From: Stercorarius parasiticus
Lineage: Eukaryota; Chordata; Aves; Charadriiformes; Stercorariidae
Reading direction: 5' to 3'
Assembly (NCBI GenBank): GCA_013396915.1
Contig: VWZL01000107.1
Location: forward strand, 33,369 to 97,368
Length of the DNA stretch: 64,000 nt
Within the stretch, counting starts at the first letter, position 1. Every line of letters starts with the position of its first letter. Shown piece by piece: positions 38,381 through 52,600 of this stretch. The notes under the pieces are model-generated. The model searched no databases, was not told the DNA's origin, and worked only from the letters and a program-made list of their open reading frames with translations. Both the position numbers and the translations under genes were made by a program.

Positions 38381-39870
38381 TTTTAAGTGAAATTCCAGAA
38401 AAGACAGTAACATCAGTTTGAACCAATATTCACCAAATGTGATTGTTTCAGTATTGTGCAGGCAGGTTTAAAGTGATGCAGTGCACTGAGAGACCCTAAT
38501 CACAGAATCTAAAGTTAAGCTTTCCAGGCATGTTTGAATTTGCCTTTTGGGGTCAGCCCATCCCAAACCCAGGTGGTGCTCCCCAGAACATTAATAATCA
38601 AGTTTCGGATATCCAAGTCAGAGTTAGGTATTTTGGCTCAAAGATTTCATTCTCAGTCACTTTTTTTCCTGGTTAAACAAACAAAGAAAAAAACACTGAA
38701 ATTTTAACGCTAACAAGGCATTTGAATTGCAACAAAATATGCCTTCTGTTAGCATACACAACAAAATAAAGGATATTTTCTGTGAGATCAAAAAAAAAGC
38801 AGATTTTGGTATATTACAAAGAAAAACAATTAGGAAGTGAGAGCTCTTATTTCACACACGTGGGATTTACCACTTCCAGAAAAGGTGGTTCAGGAGTGTT
38901 TTCAGTACAACTTCTACTAGGTCAGAAACCCTATCCTGGTACTTTGAAGGGAAATGAATGTTTCTGCTGCAGCAAATAAGATCCAATCCTACACTGAGTT
39001 TCTCAGTCTGGTGAATTTAAGCTTTAAGTGGATTGGTAGGGACCCAATGCACATAAGCCATGCAATCCCTTGAGAAACGATTTTCAAATTAAGTAATAAG
39101 ATATTGCACTGCTTACAGCTTATTAGAAAGAAACAGTGAGCAGCAATAGCACATAGCTACTATGCCTGGGATTTAAAAGCTGGATTTAGCTGTCATGTCC
39201 ATAATTCTTAGTGCATTGGTTATATAAAGGAGTAGGTGAGAGGAGGGTTTAGTTTCATATTAAGGAAAGTAAAAAGGCTCTACGGAATGTAATTGCAGGA
39301 TTAGTAAAAAGTATAAGGCAGCTTTGCTCCACTATTTACGTATCAAGGCAATTTATGGATATCCTTATATGGAAAACTTCAGTAATTGAAAATGAGATTC
39401 AGAAACACCTTGCTCTTAAAATTGAAGGACAAGCAATATAATTTTTCATGTTAAAATATTATGTGTATAGAAGAAACTGGTAAATTTTCACAAGATATTT
39501 TAAAGGTTTTCTCCCCAAGGAAAAGAAATGAGAGCTTCTTGACCAACTTTGATAGTTATGATAGTAATATCTCTGCAAGTTTCCAGATATCCAAATGATA
39601 GTCTTACATGTTCACAGGATTTCTATGCATGGGAACACTTTGACAGTAATTGCCATTAATCCTGAGGTAGAAAGCTAAGGGTAAAGGGACAGAGCAAGCA
39701 AATGCCTTGAGAATAACCTGCTAGAGGTAACATCATGTATGTGGACAACACCTAAGAACAGAGAAACTGTAAAGACAACAGACAAGATGGGTCAAAACAT
39801 GGAGGGTCTTGATAAACCTAGCTTGGCAGAGAAACTAGAATGATTAGAATTAAGGTCAGAAACTGTCAAG

Positions 39871-39900
39871 TCTGGTACAATCTTGTACAAGTCTGTACAA
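39871..39900. repeat. Three tandem decamers containing GTACAA
   Basis: TCTGGTACAA, TCTTGTACAA and GTCTGTACAA follow one another with a 10-base period. This is about one helical turn, so the GTACAA cores face the same side of the DNA. It is probably a decayed minisatellite. Confidence 0.6.
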
Positions 39901-42900
39901 TCCTCAGCACAGAAAATGAGGTTATCATAAAAAAAAATCTTTAGCAAAGCTGCCACCTCAAAACTAGAATGGTGCAAAAATTTGAGATTGCACACCAGAA
40001 TGCATCAGTGAAGACTACCAAAATAGCAGCTAAATTTAGGATAAAGTAGTACTAAGGGAGCAAATTACAGGACAAAAGAAGTAAAAGTCAGTGACTTTAG
40101 TCTCATAGAAGTGTCACATACTGGTGGAATAAGTGATCAAGTTGTATATGACTGCAAAAAGAGGTAATTAAAAACAAAATATAAAAACATTACAGAGGAC
40201 TGAAGTGAAAGTGCTTTGCTTGGAAAACACATAAAAAGCCAGTGACTACTGCTTTTTAATTTGTGCAAACTAATTTCAGAACCTTCCCACTTGAAGACAG
40301 AAATTTACCATCTCTCTTAATACAGATGACATTTTAGAGGAGCTGAAAATGTAATAAATGCATAAACAGTTCACTTGAAAGTGAGGGTTATTGAAATAAC
40401 TTTTTGATGTTTGACATGTAAGTAAGGACCTCTAGTTTCAACCTTTAACTGTGATCGTAACGGAGTTAGATTACTCTTTGTCACACAGCCATCCTTGCAC
40501 AAGCCCTTGCACAACTTCTCTCCTGTCCTAAGGAGACACAGATCAACCTCTCTGTCACATCCCATTAGGGGCAGAGCTGATAAAATGTACTGGGATTCCA
40601 AGCTGACATAGCTTCTTTCATTACGTTTGTCACAATATTGATTAGATCAGGTCTGAAGCCCTTCTTTGGCCTGCTACTGACCTATCACCTCTCCTGGGAA
40701 ATTCTGCAGAGTGGGAAACAAAATTGAAAATGACTGGAACAATAGAGATGTTCAAGATGGTTATAGCTCATGGGACTCGCATAGATGTGACAAGTGCTGA
40801 TTTTTAGGAACATGCATCCTAATCCATTAATCCCAAACTTGATGACTAAATATTACATTATCTTCTTCCCAGTAGTTAGCTTTCAGGCGCTTAATAGCAT
40901 GAAAATAACACATCAAATATTTTTACTTCTTTCACTGGAGTAAATAACAACGTGGTCAAAGTGCTGCCCAGCTCATTTCACCCACCAAAAATTTAAAGAG
41001 TAAATAAAGAGCAGGTAGGTTTACTCTCTGTAGAGCCTTGTATCGGTTGTCTTCTGCAGTATGTCTAGTTTTAGATATTACACTGCCTGCAGGATTACTG
41101 GTGATGTTTCAACTCAGAGAACCGTGCAACTGAGCCATATGGCATTCAGCTAATCTTAGCAGCCAATAGCTAAAAGACCCCTATGCCTGCTCTTACATTT
41201 TCAACAGGCTTTACTTATTGGCATTAAACACTTCTAATATAATACATGACCTTCACTGATGTAGTCTTTGTATGTGACAGATTTGACAGTTCTGAAGGCA
41301 CAAAGGACTAATCTGAATTGCTAAAAGTGTTTTTTGATTTAGGCAGAACGGAGGCTAGAGATTTTATTTTTCCTTTTTAAGCATAAGGTCATTTTTTCCT
41401 CTTTCACACATGAGCTACCCCTACAAATACCATGAGTAGGCACATCTGAACTACAAGGAGCCTGAGCAGTAAGTTCAGTAAACGTCACTCCTTTTCCCTA
41501 TGCTTTTACCTCCCACATATAACACCCACTCCTCTGACAGCACCAAAACTATGGTTTGATTTTTCCTTTCTTTCAAGTGTTCCCTCCTCCTCCTTATCTT
41601 CACACAGCTTTGCAAGATATGATAGCTAAGTAATTAGCATCCTATAAGTAAAATAAACATTCCTATTTGTGATAGGGAAATTGTAGTATATCTATCATAC
41701 TCAGTTAACACCACCCGAGACAAGATGACACACACTGTAATAGCCTGGGAACCACAAACTCCCATGAAACATCAACTTCCAAATTTGCTTCTTGTGTACT
41801 TCGAAGGATAAAGCAACATGAAGCAGGACATGAATTGTGTATTTCATTCCAGTTTAGCAGAACAGAGCATTGCATCTAGATCCTTTATTTATTTTATTTC
41901 CATGGGAGTAGAAAAAACACATCGAGAAAAAAAATAATTAATTCTGGGATTTTCTTCTACATAAAATGTTATTACTTAAATGTACCTATGAAAATACACA
42001 TTCCAGGTTGTTACTTTGATCCTTTTCACAAACACTAAATTTTCTTCAAAATTTAGTCCAAGAAATTCTTTTATTCTTTTCTTAAACTGGTCATGCTTTT
42101 TTTTCACTCAGAAAAAAAAAGGAGTAGAGTTTCTCTTAATATAATCCTAGCTTTCTTTCATAGAAACTTTTTGTATATTACTGAAAGATTTGACAGAGTA
42201 ATTAATGTTGAATTGAAAAAGACTTTAAAAATGAAGGGGGTGCAGAGTAGGAATAATAATTGACTATGTTTAATTAGACTTGCCTTGAATACGCTCTAGG
42301 ATACTTAAAGAGATTCATCTCTATCTACAGCCATAAAGATTACTCCAAGCTCCAAGAAACTCAAACAATGTATCTTCATGCTTTGCAGAATCTTGCCTGT
42401 AGGTTACTACTGTGCAGGCTTCAATTAGGATTCCATAACAGCTTTTACATCCAAAAACTATGGTTTGCACGTTAAGAATGTGAAAGAACCAATCTTCTGA
42501 GGACTGCCTGGGAATAGTGGATTCATTTTTTTATGCTTTAAGGGGTGAAAATTTTGTGGGAGGTTTCAAACAGAAGATTTTTTTTCCTTGGAAGGGTAGC
42601 AGTCATCTCCCAAAGAAAAAATGTTTAGAAGATCCTCTCCTGAACTGTCAAGCAATATTCTCTAATTACACTAATTATGTTACACTTATGCCTTTGCTCA
42701 TACCATTAAAATAAAAGCGATACAATACACCTCTCACACTTTACAAAATAAGGAAATTCTGAGCACAGACCAAAAGGAAAAAGAAACTATTCATCAATAT
42801 CATAATAAACAACTAAAAAAAAAAGGAATAAAAGGTACTTTTATTGCACAGAGATATTTTTGTTTTAAACACAGTCATTCATTTTTGCCCAGAATAGATC

Positions 42901-45900
42901 ACACAAATGTAAGAGGACTTAACATGGGAAGCAATTTCTGTCTTCTAAGAAAGTAATATGCAGTATGCACCCATGGAGAAAATAACTTTTGACAAGTTTT
43001 AAATGGCTTTAATGCTTTAAGTTCAAAGATGATTGCACACTCTACTAGGCCTTATCCCACTTCCTCATTCCTATCTCTTCATCCTCTTTTCTGCATTCCC
43101 TCCTTATATAGAATACTTTCCCAGCTCATCCACATCTCCTGCTGTTCCCCCCCAGCACATACCTGCTCTCTGCCTCGTTCCCTTCTCCATACTAATCTGG
43201 TCATGCAGCCCAGCTGTTTTTTGTAGCATTCTTAATTACATTCCTCTCCTATCGATTGCTGACCTCTTCATTACACTGCTGGGTTTGGTTACCAGTTACC
43301 AAGAATGGCATTTATTCCCATTCCCTGTTTCCCTTCACCACCCATCATCTTCTGGTCTAAATGAAGAGATGCACTAGACCCGCAAACGCAGGCCTTTACA
43401 AATCTCCAGCTCTGACAAATGATAGTTTGTAACCCAGAAAGAAGAAACATTAGCTGAAGACTGAGAGTTCTTGCAGCGTGTAGATCACAGACAACAACAG
43501 AAATGGACTTGACATAGCTGGGATTGTTTGATGGTTTCTAATGTCTCTTTCCACTATGAGGATAGAAAGCGAAGATATCCTAACTCATCTTGCTCTCAGC
43601 TCCATGAGTTTGCTACTTTGCAAACTTCAGGAGGAGGCCACAAAAAGAGGGTGGAGATGCAAAACGCAATGTCACACTTTTGGACTATGCACAGCTTGCT
43701 TGTGCTGGGGTGCTTTCCTCTCCCTGGGTGACTGTTTCAGCCAGAGAGTCTCAGGTATAAACTTGTCTCCTGCCCGCACTCCCTTCTCACCTGCAGAGAA
43801 AGAGCTTGCAAGTCAAGTTTGAAGAGTACTGTAGAGCATATAAAAAGAAGTGCACAGGAACCCACTTTGAAATTGTCGACATTTTGGAGGATGAAAGAAG
43901 CCTGAAATCTCTAGGGCTCCAGCCTCACAGATGCTAAAAAAAACCAAGCCAACAAACCTCCCTCAAAAAGAAAAGAAATAGAAGAAGGATAAGAACTGCC
44001 TATCTGTATTTAGGAGTTCATATATTTAAGTCCCTTGAGGAAGGATATAGGTTAGGAAACTGACGGTGAAAAATACCAGATTGAAAATAAGGCTGATTTT
44101 CTGATATAAGTTTTAATTCTTTTTTTAAAATGAGAAACAGGTCTTAAAATTAAATAAAAATAATCCGCAAAAGCAATACCAATACAATTTATCCACCAAA
44201 GGGCAAGAAGTTAGGAAACAGGCTAGGAATAGTCTGGCCAAATTTAATTTGCTTTCATGGACTCTACATGTTTATCATCAGCAATAGGCATCCATCACAG
44301 TTTTTGCCACCAAGCAATAATGGAAATTAGCATTACTTTTTTTTTTAATGCAAGTAACAGACTATCTTACAACACAGAGTAACTTGAAACCTAAAACTGG
44401 TACTGTGAGTCTCTCAGTAATACAGGCAACAATTTTAGCCAATCTCGATTTTTGAGAATAAACTAGAACAGCCGTAACACATCAAGACTAGCATTATTGA
44501 TGACATCTGCGGAGGTAACACTGAATAAGATATTGCTAGCTTTGATAATCATTTGAAATGAGAATAGTAAGTCTGCACTGCTTGTACAGAAGAGACATGG
44601 GCAAGTTAGGAAAGCAAAGCAGCAGTCAAACACAGTAAGCTGAGGTGTACAACAAGACCCCAGATATCTCCATGTTGTGCCTGGGTCCCTGTGAGCAGTA
44701 GAGACTACGGAAAAATTAGAGCAATTACCATGTTTCTCTGACTTCTGCTATGGAGCATCCATATGTGTTTCAGGACTATAAAACAGATGGTAGTACTGAA
44801 TGCTTCCAAATTATAACCAGAATCCAGTTTGGACACATTATTTTATCTTCTGCCACATCTTTTGACCTTGCTTTTGGTACAGAAAAAAAAACACTCTGAA
44901 CGCAGTGTTTGCATACTTAAATGAGAGAAGGAACTGGTATCCCTTTACATTTTTCATTTCTGAAGGTCTTAAGGGAGGATTGAGAATGCACAGTAAATAA
45001 ATAGCTTAAGTTTAAAGAACGGATTGTAAGCAACTAAAGCTTTGCCTCTTGCAAAACTATAGTCAGCATGATTAATGCTTCAGGAATTATATTAAAGTGC
45101 AACAGCTTTCCCTGTAGACTGGTGGTGCCCAGGAGAAAGAGTCTCTACTTTGAATGAGAACATGAAATTTGATTTGTGTATTCTAAAGAAATAATTAATA
45201 ATGTCTTAATTTAGATAGAACTCTTTACAAAAGCTGCATCTTCACATTTAGATCACAAATTAAACAGGAGAAAAGTAAATAAAGAAGTTGGGCAGTCTTT
45301 GAGCGCATGAAAGAAAGGGAGAATCTGCATGAAGTCATCCTCTCTTGTAATAAATAATAAATTGATGGGCATTACATCTGCTCAGCACCTTCCAGTGCTG
45401 TATACCCTGCTAAAAGCTCCTTTCTCAAAGGGTTGTTTGTGCTAAAGGAAATGGAGAATTGTCAGTGAACTGAGTAAAGGAGGTTTTAGAGCTTCGGTTA
45501 CTGCTGGGCAAAGATAACATCTCAGAAACTTTTGGTGTTGTGGAGTTCACCCCTAACCACTTGGTACTTTCTCAGCATTCAGACCAAGCAACAATAGTCA
45601 GACATTTGATGACTGAACTTAATTTTCAGGGAACAGACTGTAGCAGCCTAGTGAATTGTTAAAGGATACAGGAACCACCATAAAAATTAAGATTAAATGC
45701 TGAGTACACACGCACCGATGTAAATCAGCTCTAATCCACTGTTCGAGGCAAAAGTGCCCTTACTAGGCTTTCCCCCTTGCCGGTGGCATGGTAAGGCTGG
45801 CTCTTCCCGAAGGCTGCCTTTCCCTCTCTGTTCCCATGACAGCAAGCTCCTATTTCACCAAAAGTTTAGCAACTCTTTTCTGCACTATAGTCACTGATTA

Positions 45901-48900
45901 ATGCCCTGACCCTTGACTCATTAACCTCAGCAGTAATAAAACAGAAGGCAAAGGCTCACAGTCCAAAATTTTCAATTGGTTTAAGTAGGGACCTTCCTGT
46001 GTGGCAAAGGTGGAACTTGTAGAGTTGTTTGTGTGAATAAACACAGGGCTTTTTTACCCCCCTTAGCCTTTTCTGAAATTTAGTAGCAATAAAAAAGTAA
46101 ATAGGTAACTGAAACAATGCAACCTTAAATAATTCAAAGAATCACATTCTTTGCCTACCTGAAAATCCAGAGCAGCTCATGTAACAGTAAACAAGCTTTT
46201 AATTGATTCTAAAATAATAATAATATAGAAGACAGATGACAGTAAGATTTAATTTAGTTTCTATCGGGCAGAATCTAAAAAAGCCTGAACACTCCTCTCT
46301 TAGAAAACTGAAATAGGAACACAAGTTTTAAATAAACTTCTTCTGGGCACAGCTGCAGGGAACCGTTCACAATTGAGCAGTCCTTGAAATGTTCTCATGC
46401 CACTTGCTGTGACCACAGCACAGTTTTAATCACTGCAAGGAGCTTCAGTTATGCCTAGGAGTTTTGTTCTTCACGGTGAGCCTAACTGGAAAAAAGTAGG
46501 CTATTGCACCATAGGGCCTCAAACGATCCCCATGCTTCCTGAGGGAGGAAGCCAAGCAAGGTTGCCAAATGGAAGTCAAATGTTCAGATGAAACACAGGG
46601 CTTGGGAAGGAGGCGAGTGGTGAAAGGTCCGGGCCACCCAAGCTCTCCTTCCAGCCCCATAATCTATCTAGCATGTAACCCAGGCCAGCTACTTCTACCT
46701 GCCTTTCTCAGTTGCCCCACATGCAATACGGAGGGGCTAGGGACTGCTGCCAGGACGGCTCCGTGCCGCCTGGTTTTGGCACCGCTGCACAACAGGGCCT
46801 CAAGGTACTCCTGCAGAGCACGTGCACACACACAGTCAGTTGGTGATAGGTGTGTTGTGAGAATTAACCCGGAGTTTCAGTGATTTGTTTGAAGTACAAG
46901 GGAATGCTAGCTACATTTCAAAGCAATGCTAGTGCCAAGCAATGAGAAACAACTTTTATAGTTTAAAAGCTTTGATTTCTTGATTTTTCAAAGGGCAGAG
47001 TAGCAAGTCGGACCACAAGGCTGAGCAGCCGGCTGGGAAGCACTGAGGCATGAGGCCCTGCGGGAGGCTGAGCTCCCCAGGCAGGGGAGAGGAGAATAGC
47101 AGCCACCCTGGGAGCCTGGTTACAGGAGCAGTTGGAGGTCACAGTTCTAGCAAGCAGTAGCTGCCTTCCCTGATTTCAAATGATGGCAAGGAAAGAAACA
47201 GCTATGCTTGCTGCTACTGAACAAGCCTGCAGAGCAGAAATGAACACTTCGCCTCTGCTGCGTAGGCTGCTGTGGAGCATGCCAGCAGGCACTGATGCTG
47301 AACAGCTGGAAGAGTAGGCACGGGCAGAGCACAAATATGTAGCCTTAAGGATATTCACCACTGACACCAGGAACAAATGATGGGCTGTTTGTGTGCCAGT
47401 GACTGAGTCACAGCAAACTGGCACTCTTTGGCAGATTTTACAGTCACTTACTGCAGTGATGTGCTTTGCAATATACCAGCATCTTAACTTACTGCTACAG
47501 TACTACTGACCTCCACTTGGGATACCTTCATCCCTATGTTCTGATTCAATTATTTTCAATCCTCAATTAGCTTACTTTAGGCATGAAAAAAAATAACTGG
47601 GAAGGGGAGAAGAGGGGAAACATAGTTGGTTGTGTCTTATAGCTGTGTCTGTAATTCCAATCACAAATTATTCTTTTATCTAATTGTCAGGCAGAGAAAG
47701 CTACTGCCAGCACTTCATAACATAGTTTTAAGCACTCATAATATCTATTTAAATCAGGAAGCAATCAGCACCCACAGCAATTAACATTACATACACTGTA
47801 CTCCTGTTGTGCATTCTCTAGTTGTTCTTTTCTCCCTTGGAAATCTTTATTGCAGAGGGCTTGTTTTGACAAGTTATCTGTATTTTATTCACGAATTCTA
47901 GGTACTTTTCACTCAATTTTCAGTTTCAGTTAGCCACCATATCCTCAAGGCATATGAACTATCAACATAAAATAACAGAGCTCAACAATCAAAAATTTTT
48001 TTCCTCTTTCTTATATATTATGACTTTTTCTCCTGAGTCCACTAGGGAAATTGACAGATTTTTCACTGTCAGTTATGCATTAACAGGAAAAGATAACTCG
48101 TGAAGTAGAATGGCTCTAAAGACAAACAGAAATCTGAATTTGGCCAATTCAGTCCGAATTTTGGCCATAACAGTTTGCATATTATGAGAACCAAAACTGA
48201 TGTCAATGGCACTATCAAAACTAAAGAAATGCTCAGCTACATTGAATCTATAAAGCACGCATTTCTTATTAATTCCAATTCCATTTCAAGTCACATTCCC
48301 ACATACTTGTCACAAGCAAAGTCATTTATGTTTACGTAAGTGATGATAGCAGGAGTGCTACCAAAACATTACTCCACAGATCAAAGTATTATATATGAGA
48401 CCATCCATAGAGTAACAACTAGATAGTTGTCCTGTGCAAGGTTGGGACCCATCTGATAGAAGTCACTCGTGATGTCTTTCCTCTCTGGTTTATTTTCTTA
48501 TTCACAATAACTATTTTTTTAACATTATAGACATAGCTTAGATAAAGACATAGAAATAAAATAATTTTTGAAATAATGACAAAGAATGCCTTTCCATTTA
48601 TGACAACATGTGGAATGAAGGTATACAATTCCTGATGTGGTAGGATACTGGGGTCATACTAATATTCATGATATAGAATTAGTGCAAAAAAAATTAAAAT
48701 AAATCAGCTAACAAAATCTCCCAAACCAAGCAGGTGCCACGCAAGGCTAATGAGGTTTTCACCAAACCTGAGCTAAGTTTCAGGAGCTAAGGATGATTTT
48801 AGCACTTTAGGTGGTAATGTAGTTTGTATCAAAAGAGAGAACAGCAGTTGTTTCAGTGGAGCTTGGCATTTGAATTTCCAGGGTTTGTTCTAACCCTTAT

Positions 48901-48985
48901 AAATTCAACAAAACTCAGCTGGTGTGAACTGAAACAAGAGGTTTGAGTAAAAAAAACTGTGAGTGGAAACCACTGAGCCCAAGAA

Positions 48986-49614
48986 TCAAAACCAATGTTT
49001 GGACCTGCACTGCGCACGTGCCTGGCAAGCCTAACAGAAATGCTAGTTTTCTTTGCATATAGTTCTAAGCCCAACTAATTTTTCCACTGAAACTAAGGGT
49101 TTAGGGCCAGGGAAAAGAGGGAATTAATTTGAAATGGCATCTCCTAATGAGCAAATAAAGATCAGAAACCTTAGGATCTACTCATGCAAGAGCAGGGAAA
49201 TTACCTTTGCACATTTGGTTTTGAAGAGATGGAGAGAAAGAGCGAAATGGAACTGTGGTCACAGAGGGGAAATTTATGAGAAATGCAAGTTGTGTGGTTC
49301 AGGCAGCTTCAGGGAGCGCTGAAAGATTTCGGAAGGTGGACAGATTCCTTTCTCATTAATGAAGGGGCCCCGACTCTAGATCTGCTGAACGCCGAGTGGA
49401 AGGCTATTCAGTTCCCTCCTTTGATTGAAAGCATGAGCCTGTTACTTATGAGCTCTTGGTAGCTTTCCTTTTAATAGGAAGTTGGGGGAAGGGGGAAGAA
49501 GATGGCTGGAGGAGGGAAAGGAAAAGATGGGTAGCAAAAAATGCTGGTAGCTGAACATGGGACTTCAAGGGATTTGCAGGACAGGCCTTTGGAGAAAGGA
49601 CAGGAGCTTACAAG
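48986..49614 (+). promoter_or_regulatory. Candidate alternative promoter and noncoding first exon
   Basis: At about 49009-49021 a TGCGCACGTGCC motif combines an E-box (CACGTG) with an NRF1-like half-site. Downstream, 49230-49400 is CpG-containing, purine-rich unique sequence (for example GAGCGCTGAAAG, GAACGCCGAGTGG). The stretch ends at a perfect 9-of-9 donor, AAG|GTAAGT, with the intron from 49615. A 62-codon ATG frame at 49134-49322 has purine at -3 and G at +4, and its C-terminal third has CGH...C..C spacing, but I recognise no domain, so it may be an upstream ORF or chance. Good donors occur elsewhere by chance, so the exon call needs transcript evidence. Confidence 0.3.
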
Positions 49615-52600
49615 GTAAGTGATGCCTTTCCTGGACCGATTTTTCTTTCCTTGTTTTTCACTAACATGTTATGAAGAAAACTTTCCTGCATCTTCAATCT
49701 AGCTTTACCCTCCTACTTTCTCATAGTCTAACCAAATTATTTATTCTGTTAGTGTAGAACTAAAACAATTGCTGATTTTCAATTTTTTGTTTTTCTGGTG
49801 GGTATCAGCTGTATTTGAGTAACACTAAAAAAATACTAAATAAATACAATCCTGACCATCTTTACTGCTGCAACAGGCAACGTGCAGCTTGCTGTTCTAA
49901 ATTGTACACAGGCGCGAGCTCTTGTCAGACTTTGTGTGGGCTTGAAATGTTCTTTTAGTCCTTTACAGCTGAAAGCTGAACACAGATTATCACTAAAAGG
50001 ATATCAAAAATAATGTTGGGACATTTGCCATAACTATGCAGAATCACTCCTCAAAGCAATTATAACCGTGAGCAGATTACTTAGCTAGTTCAGTTTCGAG
50101 GTCTGTATTGCCAGCTAGCTATTTCTCTATAAGGAGAAAAAAAAAAAAAAAGACGAAAAATACAGTTGAAAGAAATCCACACATATGGGAAATGCCCATG
50201 ACAGTTACTTGCTTGTAGGTAAAGGACAACACACAGCAACAGTGTGTCTAAGCCTTGACATGTACTTTAAAGGGACAGAATCTAAACTCCTATTGAAATA
50301 ATTTGGGCATAGGTGCCTTTAGTGAGTTTTAAGATATTTAAGCATAAAAAAAGCTTAAATAAAAAATAATATGAAATATCATAATTATTATACCAGCAGT
50401 GTAAGTGCACTTCCTTTGTAATGTGAATTGTAAAATATCAAATTTTAAAGACATGATTGATGTTTTTAAAAGCTAGAATATTATTAGTAGTTGAATTAGT
50501 ATTCACATCTTTCAAAAGCAACATAGTTACAGAAAATGCTTCAAACTCAATCACTTTTAGCCAAATCTGTTGAAGCAAGAAGTTTTCAGCTGTGTTTGGA
50601 CCAATCCACAGCTGTAACTTCTGGCAATGGGTATTTTGTTGCTTAAAGGCAAACTCCACATTATTTTATCCTACTGTCTTACTCCAGATCACTGCTCAGA
50701 TCAGAGCTCACACACTGAACTAAGTATACGATTTTATTTGTATTCATAAAGTCAGGCCATTAATTTACCTGTAAGCTTCCTAGTTAGCACACAACACTGG
50801 ACTTGCTTATAGAGTCTCCTCAGACAGGACTTGCAAATAAAATCCAAACTATTAACAACTGGAGCTCCCTGGCCATACAGATGCATGTGCATTCAGGATC
50901 TAGTCCAAAGTCTGGTAAAATTCAAAGTCTGATAAACGCAAGACAACACATAATTTATACAAAAGCAAAAAATATCGCAGAAAAATTAGAGCTATCACCT
51001 TCAAAACTATTTGAGCATAGCAGACTTGCTAAACTTCCTTCCTTTCCATTTTTAACTACTTCAGTATTTCAATAATCAACTGCAAAAGATCTCTTTTTGG
51101 GCAAAATATGAAACCAAAGTGCTTAAAATGAGCTAGTTAACTACTTTCTAAAAACAACTAAGTGACTTCTAAGTAAACTACCTGATTGCCCAACAGACAT
51201 AGTAAAAATCATTCTTCAAGACAGAGAAGTTCATTATTTTTATTTTAAATTAACATTTTTACTATTTATTCATCGACAATATAAAAAGAAAAACTCAAAG
51301 GTGCAGAGAAGAATTGTGATCCATTTATAAAACAAGGGACTAGATTTTCACTTACAGGTACTGATCTTTCTGGTGTCTATGGACGCCTGAACTCAGTTCA
51401 AACTGTATTTTGCTAGTTTTTTCTCTGTTGCCAAGGTAGATATATCAGCCATTTGCAGTCTGTAATAACTTGAGTTATCTTCTAAACTGAGCAGAGATCC
51501 TAGTAGGAAACGGAATGGGTAACTTCGGGATAAATCTAAGTACTACCTATGTGTATTGACTTGGGCTGTGACTTCAGTGCTGTAAAGTTTGGAGTGCTAT
51601 GATCTTGATTTGGTGGACCTCCTAAATGTGTAAAATATTAATAATCACTTCAACAGAGGTGGTATATCCAGACTTAAAACATTAGCAAAATCTTTAATTT
51701 TTGCTCTTGCTAGGCATGTTAATGAGACAATTTGTATCTGTGTTTAAAACACGAAACACACGCAGAACCTGACTTTGAAAGTCAAGTGTATCTCAGTGTA
51801 GAAGAAGGGATTATAAGGCAAAAGAGTAGTAAAAAAAATGAGGCCGTTTAGCTCAGTAATGAAAATAGTGGCTTGTGATTATAGAAAAGAAGTAATATGG
51901 CTTATTGCAAATTATACAGTAAAGTGCCTAGCATGTTGATCCCCAAAAAGCAGTTTTCATCATTTCATACACTGCAAATGTCTGTAAGTGTGTGCTAGCA
52001 AGAGGCTGTTCATAACTGCATCTAGCTTGCAGGGAGAAAAAGACACTGTAATATTTGTGAGGTTGCATGAAAAATTAAACAACTGTAGTTATTATGAGAC
52101 ATTTGCAAAATTTCAAACAGAAATTAGGCACATGACATACTTGAGCCCCTGCAAGTTTCCTTCATTTGATGTGATTGGATTCAAACCAGTTGCAATGCAA
52201 AGCAATTCAAGCAGTACTCTTTAGCCCATACTTATACCCTGCTCTCCCCATCCTAATCGAAGTCTCAGATACTCAGCATATCTCCTATTCCTACAGGACA
52301 ACCCATGTATTTTACTACATTCTCAGTTTCTTAGGAAACAGGTGTCATTTCAAGCCATAAACTTGCTGTACATCAAAGGCTAATTCAGCAAAGCACGACC
52401 TTGCACACTGCATCCTCCCAGGCAGTACTCAATAAAATTACTCAGCAAATCCCACTACTTGAACAGCAAGCATCTTCCAGTTCTCACTGCACTGCTTACC
52501 AGTTTCACCTGAATTTGGGTTGAGTTTGGAGGGGGGGAGGAAGAAACAGGTATGAGTAGAAGAAAAGCACATAAAGGATACCTAGGATACATGGAAGCAT

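Larger units (their letters stand above)
37990..48985. other. AT-rich noncoding DNA
   Basis: Eleven kilobases with no supported gene. A 12-C run is at 38369-38380. Three near-identical decamers lie at 39871-39900. A pyrimidine-rich stretch at about 43060-43350 creates a 114-codon hydrophobic frame by composition. A mildly GC-richer area at 46560-47330 has short frames on both strands without domains. Confidence 0.55.

Noticed and set aside
43033..43377. 114-codon hydrophobic plus-strand ORF
   Set aside because: It lies in a pyrimidine-rich stretch, where Leu, Pro, Ser and Phe codons arise by composition. A second long frame overlaps it, and no domain is visible.
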